Under the pieces are notes generated by a model. The model made no database searches. It saw nothing but the letters and a program-made list of their open reading frames with translations, and was not told where the DNA came from. Shown one piece after another: positions 24,001 to 32,340 of a stretch of 64,000 nt of DNA (within the stretch, counting starts at the first letter, position 1; every line of letters starts with the position of its first letter). Made by a program: the position numbers and the translations under genes. This DNA is from Clytia hemisphaerica. Taxonomy: Eukaryota > Cnidaria > Hydrozoa > Leptothecata > Clytiidae. Location of the stretch: assembly GCA_902728285.1 (NCBI GenBank), contig CACVBU010000854.1:1352059-1416058 (forward strand). The letters run 5' to 3'.

Positions 24001-27000
24001 AGATTTTGAAATACATTATGTCGTTTTTGTCAAAATACTAATAATAAGAAGCCTGAGGGTTAGAATTCATGCCTTTTTTTAACATTTGGGAAGTAAATGG
24101 TTGTGCTTCAGCCCCATGTCTGTCCCTTTATGGCCTTTAAAATTTTCAGACCTTTTAGTAAGAGAAAATTTTTGAATCATAATGTACCCTTAAGAGAACC
24201 AATTTCGAGACATGTTGAGAAAAAAATGCTGTTTTTTTAATGCTCAACATTTTAAAACAAAGGTACAACTTTCGAAATAAAGGTTTACAATTTTCAGTAA
24301 AGTATTTGTTAAAACTTACATTGCATGGCCAATTTGATCTTTTCCAAAACTGTCAACAACCTAACAGCAAAGAATCAGTTTTAAGAGTGTACTATGGAAA
24401 GATAAACGTATACATAATGCTCGAAGTTACTTGTCATTTGAGACAGAAATCAGAAATGAAATATATATAAAAAGTCATACAATGTCATTAGCATTGTGGG
24501 CTGATGAAAAATGGTGCACACGGATGAAACTTTACCCAGTTACTTTAAGTAAGCTTAATAATTTTTAGTTTACCCTGGTTTACCTGCCTCCTGCCTCCAG
24601 GATCATTAGACAATGTTCTACAAAAGAGGGTCAGTGTCTAAAGGTGGCTAAAATGAAATTTCCTTGTGTTGATTAACATTTGAAATTTGGTGATTTGCAG
24701 AGGTGCAGCGTCCCCAAATCAGACGCTAATAGCACATGAAAAATGGCCTTGTCATTGTACTTATTGTCAGACACTTGGGATGGTAAACATTGAAAAACTC
24801 TCCACACTACCGGGTGGTTCAAAAAAAAACTTTGGATGTTTGGTGACGTTTTAAGACCTATTGAAGTGATCTATAAGGTTGACCTTGCTTTATCAAATTT
24901 GGGGAGGATCTAACTTATATTTTGATGTATTGCTTTTTACATTTGGACAATTGGATCAAAGGTTATCATCACTTGAAGTAAAAAATCACTTTTTAAAAAG
25001 TGCAAGAAAACGTCAAATTTTGTTGAATTTGTTTTCTTGAAAAAAATGTCATTGGAAAGATTCATGTGTGTAAAAATAGGATAATCTCTATCTCTTTATC
25101 AAAATATCTTGTCTTACAAAAGACCATAGTGTGGGTTTGTCTTGAGTAGTATTTATGCTTTTCCCAACGAATAAGTTTTTGTTTATAATAAGTTTTCTCA
25201 TAACTAGTTTTTTACTAGATTTCACTTGACTTGTGAATATTTTCTTCATAAAAAGTAAAAAACTGTGTCAGTACAATGATTAGTAAGACATCTACTACTT
25301 CAGTTCCCTTTTCTTCTCCTTGTTAATTTAATCACCCATTTTTTGACCATTTTCTCTCATTTTGAAATATGAAATTTTATTTTGAAAACGAATTACTTAA
25401 AAACTAACGACTCAAAAATTAAGATAGACCTTCCTCTTTCTTATGACATTAAATTCAAGTTTATTTTTTGATCCATTCTGCTCAAAGGCGTTGCCAAACA
25501 TCCAAAGTTTTTTTGGACCACCCGATATTGTTAATACTTCAAACAATTAAATAAACTCATACCAAGTGACAAATTTTTGGGCATCATCATTCAAGAAAAG
25601 ATGTAGGTCCTCAATCATCTGTTGTCTTGTTCGCTTGTTTGCAATCATTACCATGATATACTCTGGTAGCTCATCATCTACAAAATTCACAGAAAAATTA
25701 TTTTTCAATTTCAGTGACCTGTGCAATGACAAATTTATTTTTTTTCTCTTACTCTTCTGTACTCTTAGGTGCCAAATAAACGGGGGGGGGGGGTGGGTTC
25801 GAATAAACGGGGAGGGTTGGAAAAATTTTTCAAATCAAATGAACGGGGGGAACCTAATTACCAGGGGGTTGGAAAATGGACTTTTAAAAACCCTAAAAAG
25901 GGTCAAAATAGACTAAATTTAGGCTTTTTAGAGTAAAACAAGAAACTTTCCATTTGGTAGCTGGGAATTCTTTCAAAAATTAATAAACGGGGGGGGGGCG
26001 TTTATTTGGCACCTAAGAGTATCTAATTAACCATTTTAAAATATTTGGCTCTTGATCTTAGGTTACATTCCTGCGGATTATATTTTCATGATCTTACTTT
26101 TAGTTTGTACAGGCCAAATTCTAAAAAGGCAAGGTAGTGTTTGTTAGAGAAAAAAAGGGGACTTTTTCTGATTCTCTTTTTATAATAAGGCATAATTCAA
26201 TAAGAGCAGTATACAAAAAGTAGCTAAAAAAACGCATGAAAAAACGTCTGTACAGGCAAGATGATGGAAAACCCCTTTACAATTCAAAAAATGTGCAAAA
26301 CTTTTCTCTTACCAACATATGAACCTAGTGTTTGTAGTTGCTTTTTGATCGTTTTCTGAAATAAATGACAAAGTTAGAAATTAGGAAAAAATTATCATAA
26401 TCTCCATTAGCCTAACCTGAGATCAGATTGTGATTGTTTCCTGCACACCACGCTGAAGCTATAAAGGGATGTGTGAAAACACAACAATCTGACAAATATG
26501 CAATCTCGAAATAGTAAGGACCGCTTTCATCTAAAAGGACTGGGAATGACAACAAAGTTGCGTGATTATGTTTATGAATAGGGCACGGTATCAGTTTTTG
26601 ATTTTCCGGCACACAACAAGATTCTTGTTGTAGAATTTTCCACGGGAGGACTATTTTCCTCAGATGTTTAATTTTCAAGCGCCTTTAGATGTTTACCGTG
26701 CACGTAAGAAAATTATGAACAGCTGTTATCAGGTTACATTAGCCAGAAGCAGAATGTAGCTTTAAAGGGTAAATTAATTATTATCTTTTTAAAAAACATC
26801 TAAAAGTACATTACTTAAAGTCTACACTATCGTCAGATGTACTGAATGTAAGGCCATAAAAAAGTCTTCTTTTCAGAAATGCCGGTGACAAAAAAAACTC
26901 ACCCGGCCGGCCGCAAAAGTAATATGTGTGTTTTAGAAATATGTCAAAAATGTTATACAAAAAAAATATATAAGAACGTTTGTTCGTCTTTACTGTATAG

Positions 27001-30000
27001 TATTTATAATCTGTTACAAAACTTTTGTGCTTTATTGAGAACGTTCTGCTTTTAGCTTTTTAGCTTACTTGTCTGAAATAATCAGTTTGAAAAAAATGCG
27101 ACTCTATCTTTATCACCTTCCACTTTTGTAAAACTTATTTTCGAGGTGGGAGGGTACTAAATTTGTGTAATTTGGGGAACTTATTTTCACGGTTGAGACC
27201 AACTTTTTGCCTAAATTCTTTCATATTCCAAGGGGTCTTAAGGGATTTTTAGTAAAGATTGGATTTCGCGGAACTAATTTTTGTGGTAGACAACCAAAAC
27301 GAAAGAGCTAAAGAAACAAGAGGTAATGATCAAGAACTTCATTAAAGAAGAGAAAGAAGAAGAACAATGGTTAAACTTAACAAAGTGCAATATCATGGTG
27401 AGGGCGATTTGCGCTAAATCTATACTGTCCCGTCCAAAATCATTTTTTGCATAAATCTCATTAAAGTCATATTTTTTTCAAATAAAGTTCAAATAGGTCA
27501 ATTAAAGTGAAGTACACCTTATTTAACTCTTTGGCGGTTTTAATAATTTTCCAAATTCGAAAAATATTTTACACACCTTCAGTATAAGGGGGATATCTCT
27601 TGAAAGGGGGATATCTCTTGAAAGGTTGCTAATACACCCTATAAAGTATATATTTTCTGAAAGCTGGGTAAATAACCTTTCAGATGAAAGAAAAAAAAAT
27701 CCAAATCTTTTTTTTGCTGACATCAGCAGGGATTTCAAGTTTGAAAATAAAAAATAAATTTTTACGTAAAAATATTATTTTTTCACAAAAATCATCATAA
27801 AATCCAAAATAACTGTCAGTTTTCTCTAAAACTTTGTACAAATGTTCTTATATACAATATAATCAAATGCTGAAAATTTTAGACCTAAGGCTTTACAAAA
27901 ACTGAAAATATTGATATTTCGGTGAACGCGTAAAATGACAGAAAATGGTATAAAATTGTAATAAATCTACTATCAGTTTCATGACATGAAATTCTTCTTA
28001 TGAGTCTATTTCAAGGGTTCAAAATCATGAAACTAGACATTCTAAGTATATTTAATGATGTCTTGCTAGGAATTGGCCAGTTAAAAATATGTCCATTTTC
28101 AAATTTTAACCATGTACGGCAATAATGTGAGCTATGCTGTGTCCATTCAGGGTGTCATGCGGTAACTTGAAAATCAGAAATGTCCATGAGATGAAATTGG
28201 TCAAATGACCTTTCTGTTGTAAACAAAGGCCATTGTATGTGATTTGAGCAAGTAAATCAGTGATAAATCCAAGTGCTAGTCATATATATGGTCATAGTCA
28301 TAGAGACGCCTTGTGCAGCCTGGTCTTTGTCGTCCACGAAATGTTGAATTATATACGAAAACTTTGAACCACACCACAAGAGCTTGGGTAGTCCAATGAG
28401 AGCCACTTTGTATGCAAATTGAGTGTTCTTTCAGAATTATACAAAAAAGATTTAGTTAGCCTTGTTGTGGCTTGAAAACTGGATTATGAGACATGTTACA
28501 AATGTCTTTTCATCTGGTAAAAATGTGGGCGACGTCTGAACTCTGACGTATACCAATTCATCCCCCATGGATATTGTGTGATAGAATGAGTTACTCTTTA
28601 CAAACAATTTGAAGCCAAAACATAACACAAACTATAAAAGTTCATTCTGCATTGATTTCGACCATAATAACCAGTTGAATCTGCTCAAATCTTCTTCAAA
28701 GTCAACCAGTGTGGCTGCTTGAAACTGAATATTTCAATGTTTTGATTTTGCAGCTTGTCAGCCTATATACATATTACTGTTAGCACACAGGTCTATGATC
28801 GTTCAACTGAGACTTTCTGTCTCTAATAACATAAGTTCACCTGTACATATAAAAATCACGGGTTTTGATAGCCTAGAAACTCCGTTTTTCTCAATAATTT
28901 AATGGGGGGTTGTTAACGACCCCCATATCCGCCAAAGAGTTAAACCCTGAAAAGAGCAGGGTTCGAACTATAGCTTCGCACTTCATAAAATGCGAAGTGA
29001 ATTTTAGATTTAGCGACCAAAAAAGATTTCCTAGCTCAAAAATGTGAAGCTAAAAAATTATAAGAAAACACCTATTTTGCTACTCCACACATTTCTATTG
29101 CTTTATCAAATTGCTACCTCACAACTTTCTTCATCCGTTTATCTATTGCTTTATATATTTGCTACCTTCACATCTTTCTTCATTCATTTATCCATTCCTT
29201 TATCAACTCGCTATCTCGCAACTTTCTTTATTCGTTTATCTATTGCTTTATTTACTGGCTACTTCAAAACTTCACTTTACTTTGCTTTGTCTACAATCAC
29301 TAATTTCAAGTCTTACTTCGCTTTCCACGAGAAATGCATTGAAGATACTTTCGCATTTTCTTTCAAACGACATCGCAAAATACTAAAAATGCTTCGAAAA
29401 TAGTGAAAAAATCACTGGGAATCCATTTTTAAAATAAAAGTGATGAAGCTCTGAAAGCCCTCATTTTGTGTGTCTAAACTAAATAAAGATGGCCTCCTTC
29501 CTAGCTATAGGTCCAGACGATGTCAATTGAACAACTTCGAACAAAAATTGCAATTGAACCAATCGAACGTAATCAAACGCGAGCGAATAATTGCGATTCG
29601 ATTGTCAAACGTAATCGAATCTCAATCAAACGGCCGATTCCTGGGTAATATTCGATTGTGTTTGATTGCGTTCAAGTAAGGTTAGATTGGTTTGATTAAT
29701 AGTTGACTACGTTCCATTGGTATTGAAGGACCCTGCCGACGCACCGGACTTAACGAACACCGGACACGCGAAAGTCCGGTGTAAAACGAGAATTTTTTTC
29801 ACCACCGGACAATTTCTACACCGGACTTAAGGAAGTCGGATGTCCGGTGTCAGAGAAGGATATTTTTTCCCATCGGACAATCAAAACACCGGACATGACC
29901 AGTCCGGTGTGTCCGGTGTTTCTTAATTTTTTGTTTCATAAATGTCCGGCGTCCAAAATTCCCTGTATGCAACACTGGACTGACACTGGACTTATTGCGT

Positions 30001-30554
30001 CCGGTGTAGCGAAAGGGTTCTTTTTGCCACCGGACAAATACACCGGACAGTCCGGTGCGTCGGCAGGGTCCTGGTATTGATTGTCAATTACATTTTGATT
30101 AATCTTCGATTTCGTTCGATTACGATTGTGTCCGATGAGTTTGATTGTGATTAAATTAAATTGGATCACTCTGTTAGAGCTTTTTAGCGTGGGCGGCCCG
30201 AGCGCTTAAGTATCGTACGAAAGCGAATAAAATCTAAATCAATCGAACGTAATCGAACATAGTCGAATAAAAGCGAACGGCAAAACCCAGCAAAACCTGG
30301 GTAATATTCGATTGCGATTCGATTGCGTTCAACAATCGAATTGCAATTATTCTATTGTGTTCAATTGCGTTCAATCGATTCGGCGTTCGATTCGTTCGAT
30401 TGACACCGTCTGGCTAGGTAGAAAGGATAAATATATAATGAGAAAGGTAGAAAAGATAAATATATGAAAAAAAATAGAGATCAGATAACAAACAAGAGAA
30501 TTAGAAATACAATTATACCTTCAACTTTTGTCCGATTTCTGTCCCTAACTCCAT
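9067..30554 (-). CDS. ZC3H14: ZC3H14/Nab2-like nuclear poly(A)-binding CCCH zinc-finger protein (about 19 exons)
   Basis: Family role: ZC3H14/Nab2 proteins bind poly(A) in the nucleus through tandem CCCH fingers and act in tail-length control, mRNA quality control and export. Coding exons, high to low: 30519-30554, 26313-26355, 25563-25677, 23943-23979 (tentative), 22565-23790, 22132-22225, 21741-21822, 21492-21557, 20908-21119, 19127-19746, 18832-18930, 17978-18386, 15687-16414, 15207-15492, 14905-14973, 14645-14706, 14363-14430, 14050-14168 and 9067-9172. Almost all join in phase at GT-AG borders. It starts MELGTEIGQKLK, then KTIKKQLQTLGSYV and DDELPEYIMVMIANK, the conserved N-terminal PWI-like fold. 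Residues of about 80-485 are RS-rich; about 545 onward is acidic/charged linker; about 1020 has EFIVTLDG; about 1350-1435 holds four fingers. Length is about 1458 aa (stop at 14046) or 1492 aa (last exon used), roughly twice the human protein. Odd: one base appears missing in the RS exon, and the exon 3/4 join is out of phase. Identity is strong; exon 4 and the terminus are less sure. Confidence 0.88.
9331..9562. mobile_element. Fold-back repeat with GGCGGGAACTAATTTTGG arms
   Basis: The left arm has AACTTATTTTGGCGGGAACT. The right arm, complemented, has AATTTTGGCGGGAGCTAATT. Related fragments occur near 12570 and around 27170-27290, so this is a dispersed family. A flanking segment (TGTAACCAAACTATGACATG) at 9290 is repeated in the same orientation near 12610. 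It lies in the 4.9-kb last intron of the ZC3H14-like gene. Confidence 0.55.
9926..10187. mobile_element. MITE, ACTCYYRGGTACC family, copy 1
   Basis: The left end TACTCGAGTACCTAATAAAC and the complement of the right end TACTCTCGGGTATCTAATAA form inverted repeats bounded by TA. The AATAAACGTACA motif recurs inside, including a perfect ACGTACATGTACGT palindrome near the right end. Copies 2 and 3 of the family are at 16613-16904 and 25760-26021. Intronic and non-coding. Confidence 0.75.
10821..11858. repeat. Three tandem copies of a 346-bp unit
   Basis: The phrase TCTGTATGACTGTCTGTGTG starts at 10821, 11167 and 11513, giving a period of 346 bp and three nearly identical copies. Each unit contains a short hairpin: AAATAGATTTACC pairs with GGTAAATCTATTT around a CACACTGAACAAACAGTG loop. 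The 68-codon frame found in one copy is not a gene. It sits in the last intron of the ZC3H14-like gene. The high identity points to recent amplification. Confidence 0.9.
13077..13840. mobile_element. Element with terminal and subterminal GGACTTAGGCC boxes
   Basis: The 30-bp terminal inverted repeat starts GCTACCTTAATTCAAAAGGG; the right end is its complement. The box GGCCTAAGTCC, or its complement GGACTTAGGCC, recurs many times inside, on both strands, spaced through the left and right thirds. Subterminal repeats of this kind usually bind a transposase. No open frame is present, so the element is non-autonomous. Intronic. Confidence 0.8.
14046..14973 (-). other. Four CCCH zinc fingers of the ZC3H14-like protein, spread over four exons
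   Basis: Reading the minus strand: CKTFPNCTFGERCMYLH (C-x5-C-x5-C-x3-H, first Cys in the exon ending at 15207), CKFAERCTNMHCIFSH, CKFYPNCMNAGCPYKH and CRFGSNCTNTDCLYLH (all C-x5-C-x4-C-x3-H), followed by KKWVAPKPHIR and TGA. Spacing and order match fingers 2-5 of vertebrate ZC3H14, including the basic Trp-containing tail. No equivalent of finger 1 is visible before the first of these. Every finger keeps its three Cys and one His. Exon phases (1, 2, 1, 0) close exactly. Confidence 0.9.
16613..16904. mobile_element. MITE, ACTCYYRGGTACC family, copy 2
   Basis: The ends read ACTCCCAGGTACCTAATAGC and, on the complement of the right side, ACTCTCGGGTACCTAATAGC, next to T/A flanks. The interior alternates a GCGGGGGG run with TTGGAATAA phrases. 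It lies upstream of exon 13 in an intron of the ZC3H14-like gene. The G-runs make base-call length uncertain. Confidence 0.75.
17041..17720. repeat. Diverged repeat with AGGGGTCACCTAAAT phrases
   Basis: The phrase AGGGGTCACC recurs near 17113, 17645 and 17690, with GGGGGCACCTAAA near 17712. A palindromic CCAAACCATGGTTGG lies near 17350 and resembles a motif in the 840-bp elements (20325, 48003). No clean ends are seen. Intronic and probably a decayed element. Confidence 0.45.
19821..20660. mobile_element. 840-bp element, CAGGGTGTCTACGG ends, copy 1
   Basis: The ends CAGGATGTCTACGG and CCGTAGACACCCTG are inverted repeats, and TAATT is duplicated on both sides (19816-19820 and 20661-20665). 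The subterminal regions are full of ACCTTGAAAACC units. An almost equal-length copy (839 bp), in the opposite orientation and with its own 5-bp duplication, lies at 47656-48494. No transposase frame is present. It lies in the intron between exons 9 and 10 of the ZC3H14-like gene. Confidence 0.9.
22299..22482. mobile_element. MITE with TAGGCCATTTSACA ends
   Basis: The left TAGGCCATTTCACAATCGCA and the complement of the right TAGGCCATTTGACAGTTGAA are inverted repeats. The inner arms ATGGATAATCAGGAC and GGGTAATCAGGACT continue the fold-back. The TA at the borders fits a TA target site. It lies in the intron between exons 5 and 6 of the ZC3H14-like gene. Confidence 0.7.
22565..23790 (-). other. 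RS-domain exon of the ZC3H14-like gene
   Basis: This is the largest exon of the gene. After an acidic lead (PNIDDLAEEAEDDEELEMDD) it runs into dense Arg-Ser/Arg-Asp repeats, then an ordinary segment (MEDVKRIAHDINSRLSGGKV), then a second RS block ending SSKREG. RS repeats usually mediate protein contacts in splicing speckles and are SRPK/CLK substrates; that is inference here. The frame breaks once near 23296-23330: the upstream frame runs into a stop, while the downstream frame is open and continues the RS pattern. A one-base loss in an A-run, or removal of a 35-nt GT...AG segment at 23296-23330, restores the phase seen at the exon's 3' end. Confidence 0.8.
24810..25525. mobile_element. Mariner-like non-autonomous element, CGGGTGGTTCAAAAAAA ends
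   Basis: The left CCGGGTGGTTCAAAAAAAAA and right (complemented) TCGGGTGGTCCAAAAAAACT match over about 32 bp through TTTGGATGTTTGG. TA lies directly outside both ends. Ends of the form CGGGTGGTCCAAAAAA and a TA target are typical of mariner elements. The 716-bp interior has no long frame, so the transposase is lost. It lies in the intron between exons 3 and 4 of the ZC3H14-like gene. Confidence 0.8.
25760..26021. mobile_element. MITE, ACTCYYRGGTACC family, copy 3
   Basis: The left TACTCTTAGGTGCCAAATAA and right TTATTTGGCACCTAAGAGTA are perfect inverted repeats starting and ending with TA. The interior has ACGGGGGG runs and GGTTGGAA phrases as in copy 2. It lies in intron 2 of the ZC3H14-like gene. 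The perfect ends suggest it is the youngest of the three. Confidence 0.85.
27527..28939. mobile_element. PiggyBac-type non-autonomous element (TTAA sites)
   Basis: The element begins CTCTTTGGCGG and ends CCGCCAAAGAG; both ends abut TTAA (27523-27526 and 28940-28943). A TTAA duplication with a short C(T/C)CTTTG end is the signature of piggyBac elements. The 1.4-kb interior shows no transposase frame on either strand; the short frame at 27523-27738 is chance. It lies in the 4.2-kb first intron of the ZC3H14-like gene. Confidence 0.75.
29513..30413. mobile_element. Palindromic TCAATCGAAC element, split by a nested MITE
   Basis: The ends CCAGACGATGTCAATTGAAC and, complemented, CCAGACGGTGTCAATCGAAC are inverted repeats. 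Most of each half is made of AATCGAACG-like units, so the whole element can fold back. A 346-bp MITE (29727-30072) with an 8-bp duplication interrupts it; without the insert the element is about 550 bp. A second copy at 55411-55782 is cut by the BEL/Pao LTR. It lies in intron 1 of the ZC3H14-like gene. Confidence 0.8.
29727..30072. mobile_element. hAT-like MITE with 8-bp TSD and CCGGAC subterminal repeats
   Basis: The perfect terminal inverted repeat of about 24 bp begins AGGACCCTGCCGACGCACCG. GGTATTGA is present on both sides (29719-29726 and 30073-30080), an 8-bp duplication as made by hAT and some other DDE transposases. Inside, CCGGAC or GTCCGG occurs more than a dozen times on both strands. 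It has no protein frame. It inserted into the palindromic element 29513-30413 and so is younger than it. Confidence 0.88.
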
Positions 30555-30997
30555 CGTCTTGTATTGGATAGTACTAGGTTTACTGGGGTTTTTAAATAAT
30601 CTTTGTAGCAGCCTTCTAGTCTCTTTCGTTACTTTTGTCGATTTGTTTGGAAAATGTCCATCCCGCTCGTGCCGCTCGTGTTCGTTTGCTTAATTTACCG
30701 AATGGATCTCCATGATGATATACGACCTTGATTGCGGCGTTCTGTAAAATATTATAAAATCGAATCAAACGATCTACATGTTAAACCCGACTAGTATCTG
30801 GTAAATCTTTATGTTGAGGCCGACTGATAACATCAAAACAAGAACTCTATCTTCACTCAAAAAGCGTCCAAAAAGGTATATTTTATTTTTTTATAGTATA
30901 TACATTTAAAAGAATCCATCGGGTCTGATAGATGGTTTCCATATTGATGACTGAAAGTCACTGGTGGGGCTCCAAGTCCAAAATATCTTTGCAATAA

Positions 30998-31509
30998 GGG
31001 GTCAGTCACAAATCGATTCTAGGTTAGAAGAACGTCAATTGACGTTTTAAAAGCTGACCCACCCACCCACACCCAAAAACGTCAAACACCTTGATATCCC
31101 CGAAAATTGATAAAAACTGCCTTCATTGCTGTTTCGTCAGCCATCTTGATTTTCACTACGACTCGCATAGTTTATATTTGAAGAAAAAAAGAAACGGAGA
31201 TAATTTCTAAACTTGTTCACAAAATTCCTGTAATTAATTATCTCCGTAGTATGTAGCGACAGAAAGAACGGCCATCTGCAAAAATTCAAGGGCCGTTCGG
31301 GCCGTCAAACAAAGAAAAGACATAAACATCGAGCCGTTTGTTTTGGTTTTCAAAACAAACAAAGCGATCAAACAAAACATGGCGAGAAGTAATATTTGAC
31401 ATGGAATGAAAAATCGATGTTTCTGAAAAACGTCAACAACCTTTAACCCACCCACCCATATACGTCAATTGACGTTCTTCTAACTTAAAATCGATTTGTG
31501 ACTGACCCC
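30998..31509. mobile_element. Harbinger-like MITE, GGGGTCAGTCACAAATCGAT ends
   Basis: Terminal inverted repeats of about 48 bp start GGGGTCAGTCACAAATCGAT and contain the palindrome ACGTCAATTGACGT. The flanks share TAA, a 3-bp target typical of PIF/Harbinger, as are GGGG-type ends. The 73-codon minus frame inside has no recognisable domain. It lies upstream of ZC3H14, between it and RING2. Confidence 0.75.
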
Positions 31510-31594
31510 TAATCACACAGGTTTTTCAGGGGAGGAAATTTTGACATAGTTTTATATAAGAGAGTGCAGCCCAGCAGGTTTTCAGCTGTTTTCA

Positions 31595-31888
31595 GACAGT
31601 CAGGGATATCCCTCAATTGCGGTATACTGCAATTGCAGTAAAAACGTCACTTTTACATTTTTCATATACTGCAATTGCAGATTATTAAAAAAACAGAATT
31701 CGAGATTCAAGGAGCGAGAAAACAGGCAATTTTTATACATAATATAATTGACCATATCTTTTTAACGCACCTAGGCGAAATATTTTTTCCGTAGATTAGA
31801 TTCTTTTAATAAAGAAAAGTTTTCTTCTCGACAAATGAAAACTACTGCAATTGCAGTATACCGCAATTGAGGGATATCCCTGACTGTC
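31595..31888. mobile_element. MITE with GACAGTCAGGGATATCCCTC ends
   Basis: Terminal repeats of about 46 bp are nearly perfect. Each contains two small palindromes, GGGATATCCC and ACTGCAATTGCAGT, so each arm can also fold on itself. No target-site duplication is obvious. No coding frame. Confidence 0.8.
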
Positions 31889-32127
31889 AGAGCATGCATG
31901 TCATGGGTTGCCCCAAGGAAAATTTCCAACATCAAAACTCTGCTCCTAAGATCTGTTTCCCACCACAAAAAAGCCAGAAGAATTGGTGAAATTAGCCAGT
32001 TTTTAATAATTTTGCCCCTGAAATGTAGATATTATCAAAATTTTGCTCCTGCTCTTACAAAGTAAGCAATCTCTGCCCCCGAGATCTCGATGATTTCTGT
32101 GTCATACTCCGCAAACTGGGAGTGCAG

Positions 32128-32340
32128 TACCGTGGAGTCGAGTAACTTGCATCAGTGGAGGGAAACTTGCATAGACTGACCAATCAAAGCAGCAAAATTT
32201 CAAAACAAGTGAACTAACGGACGCAGCTCCACTCGCAGCTCGACTACTCTACTTTTTATTTTAATGACCAGCCAGGTCATTCATTTGAGGGGGCTATGCA
32301 TGTTAGCCTCCACTGATGCAAGTTACCCGATCTCACGGTA
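32128..32340. mobile_element. MITE, ACTTGCATCAGTGGAGG family, copy 2
   Basis: Same ends and interior as the copy at 6041-6290. Left TACCGTGGAGTCGAGTAACT and complement of the right TACCGTGAGATCGGGTAACT are inverted repeats bounded by TA. The interior is about 37 bp shorter than copy 1. It lies in the ZC3H14-RING2 intergenic space. Confidence 0.8.

Noticed and set aside
28960..29000. GGTTCGAA motif resembling a tRNA T-arm
   Set aside because: No matching D-arm, anticodon stem or acceptor stem can be formed around it.
29044..29403. Plus-strand 119-codon frame, hydrophobic and Leu/Ser-rich
   Set aside because: Its sequence is built of CTTTATC-type repeats (TTTATCNATTGCTTTAT), overlaps a second open frame, and has no start context or family.
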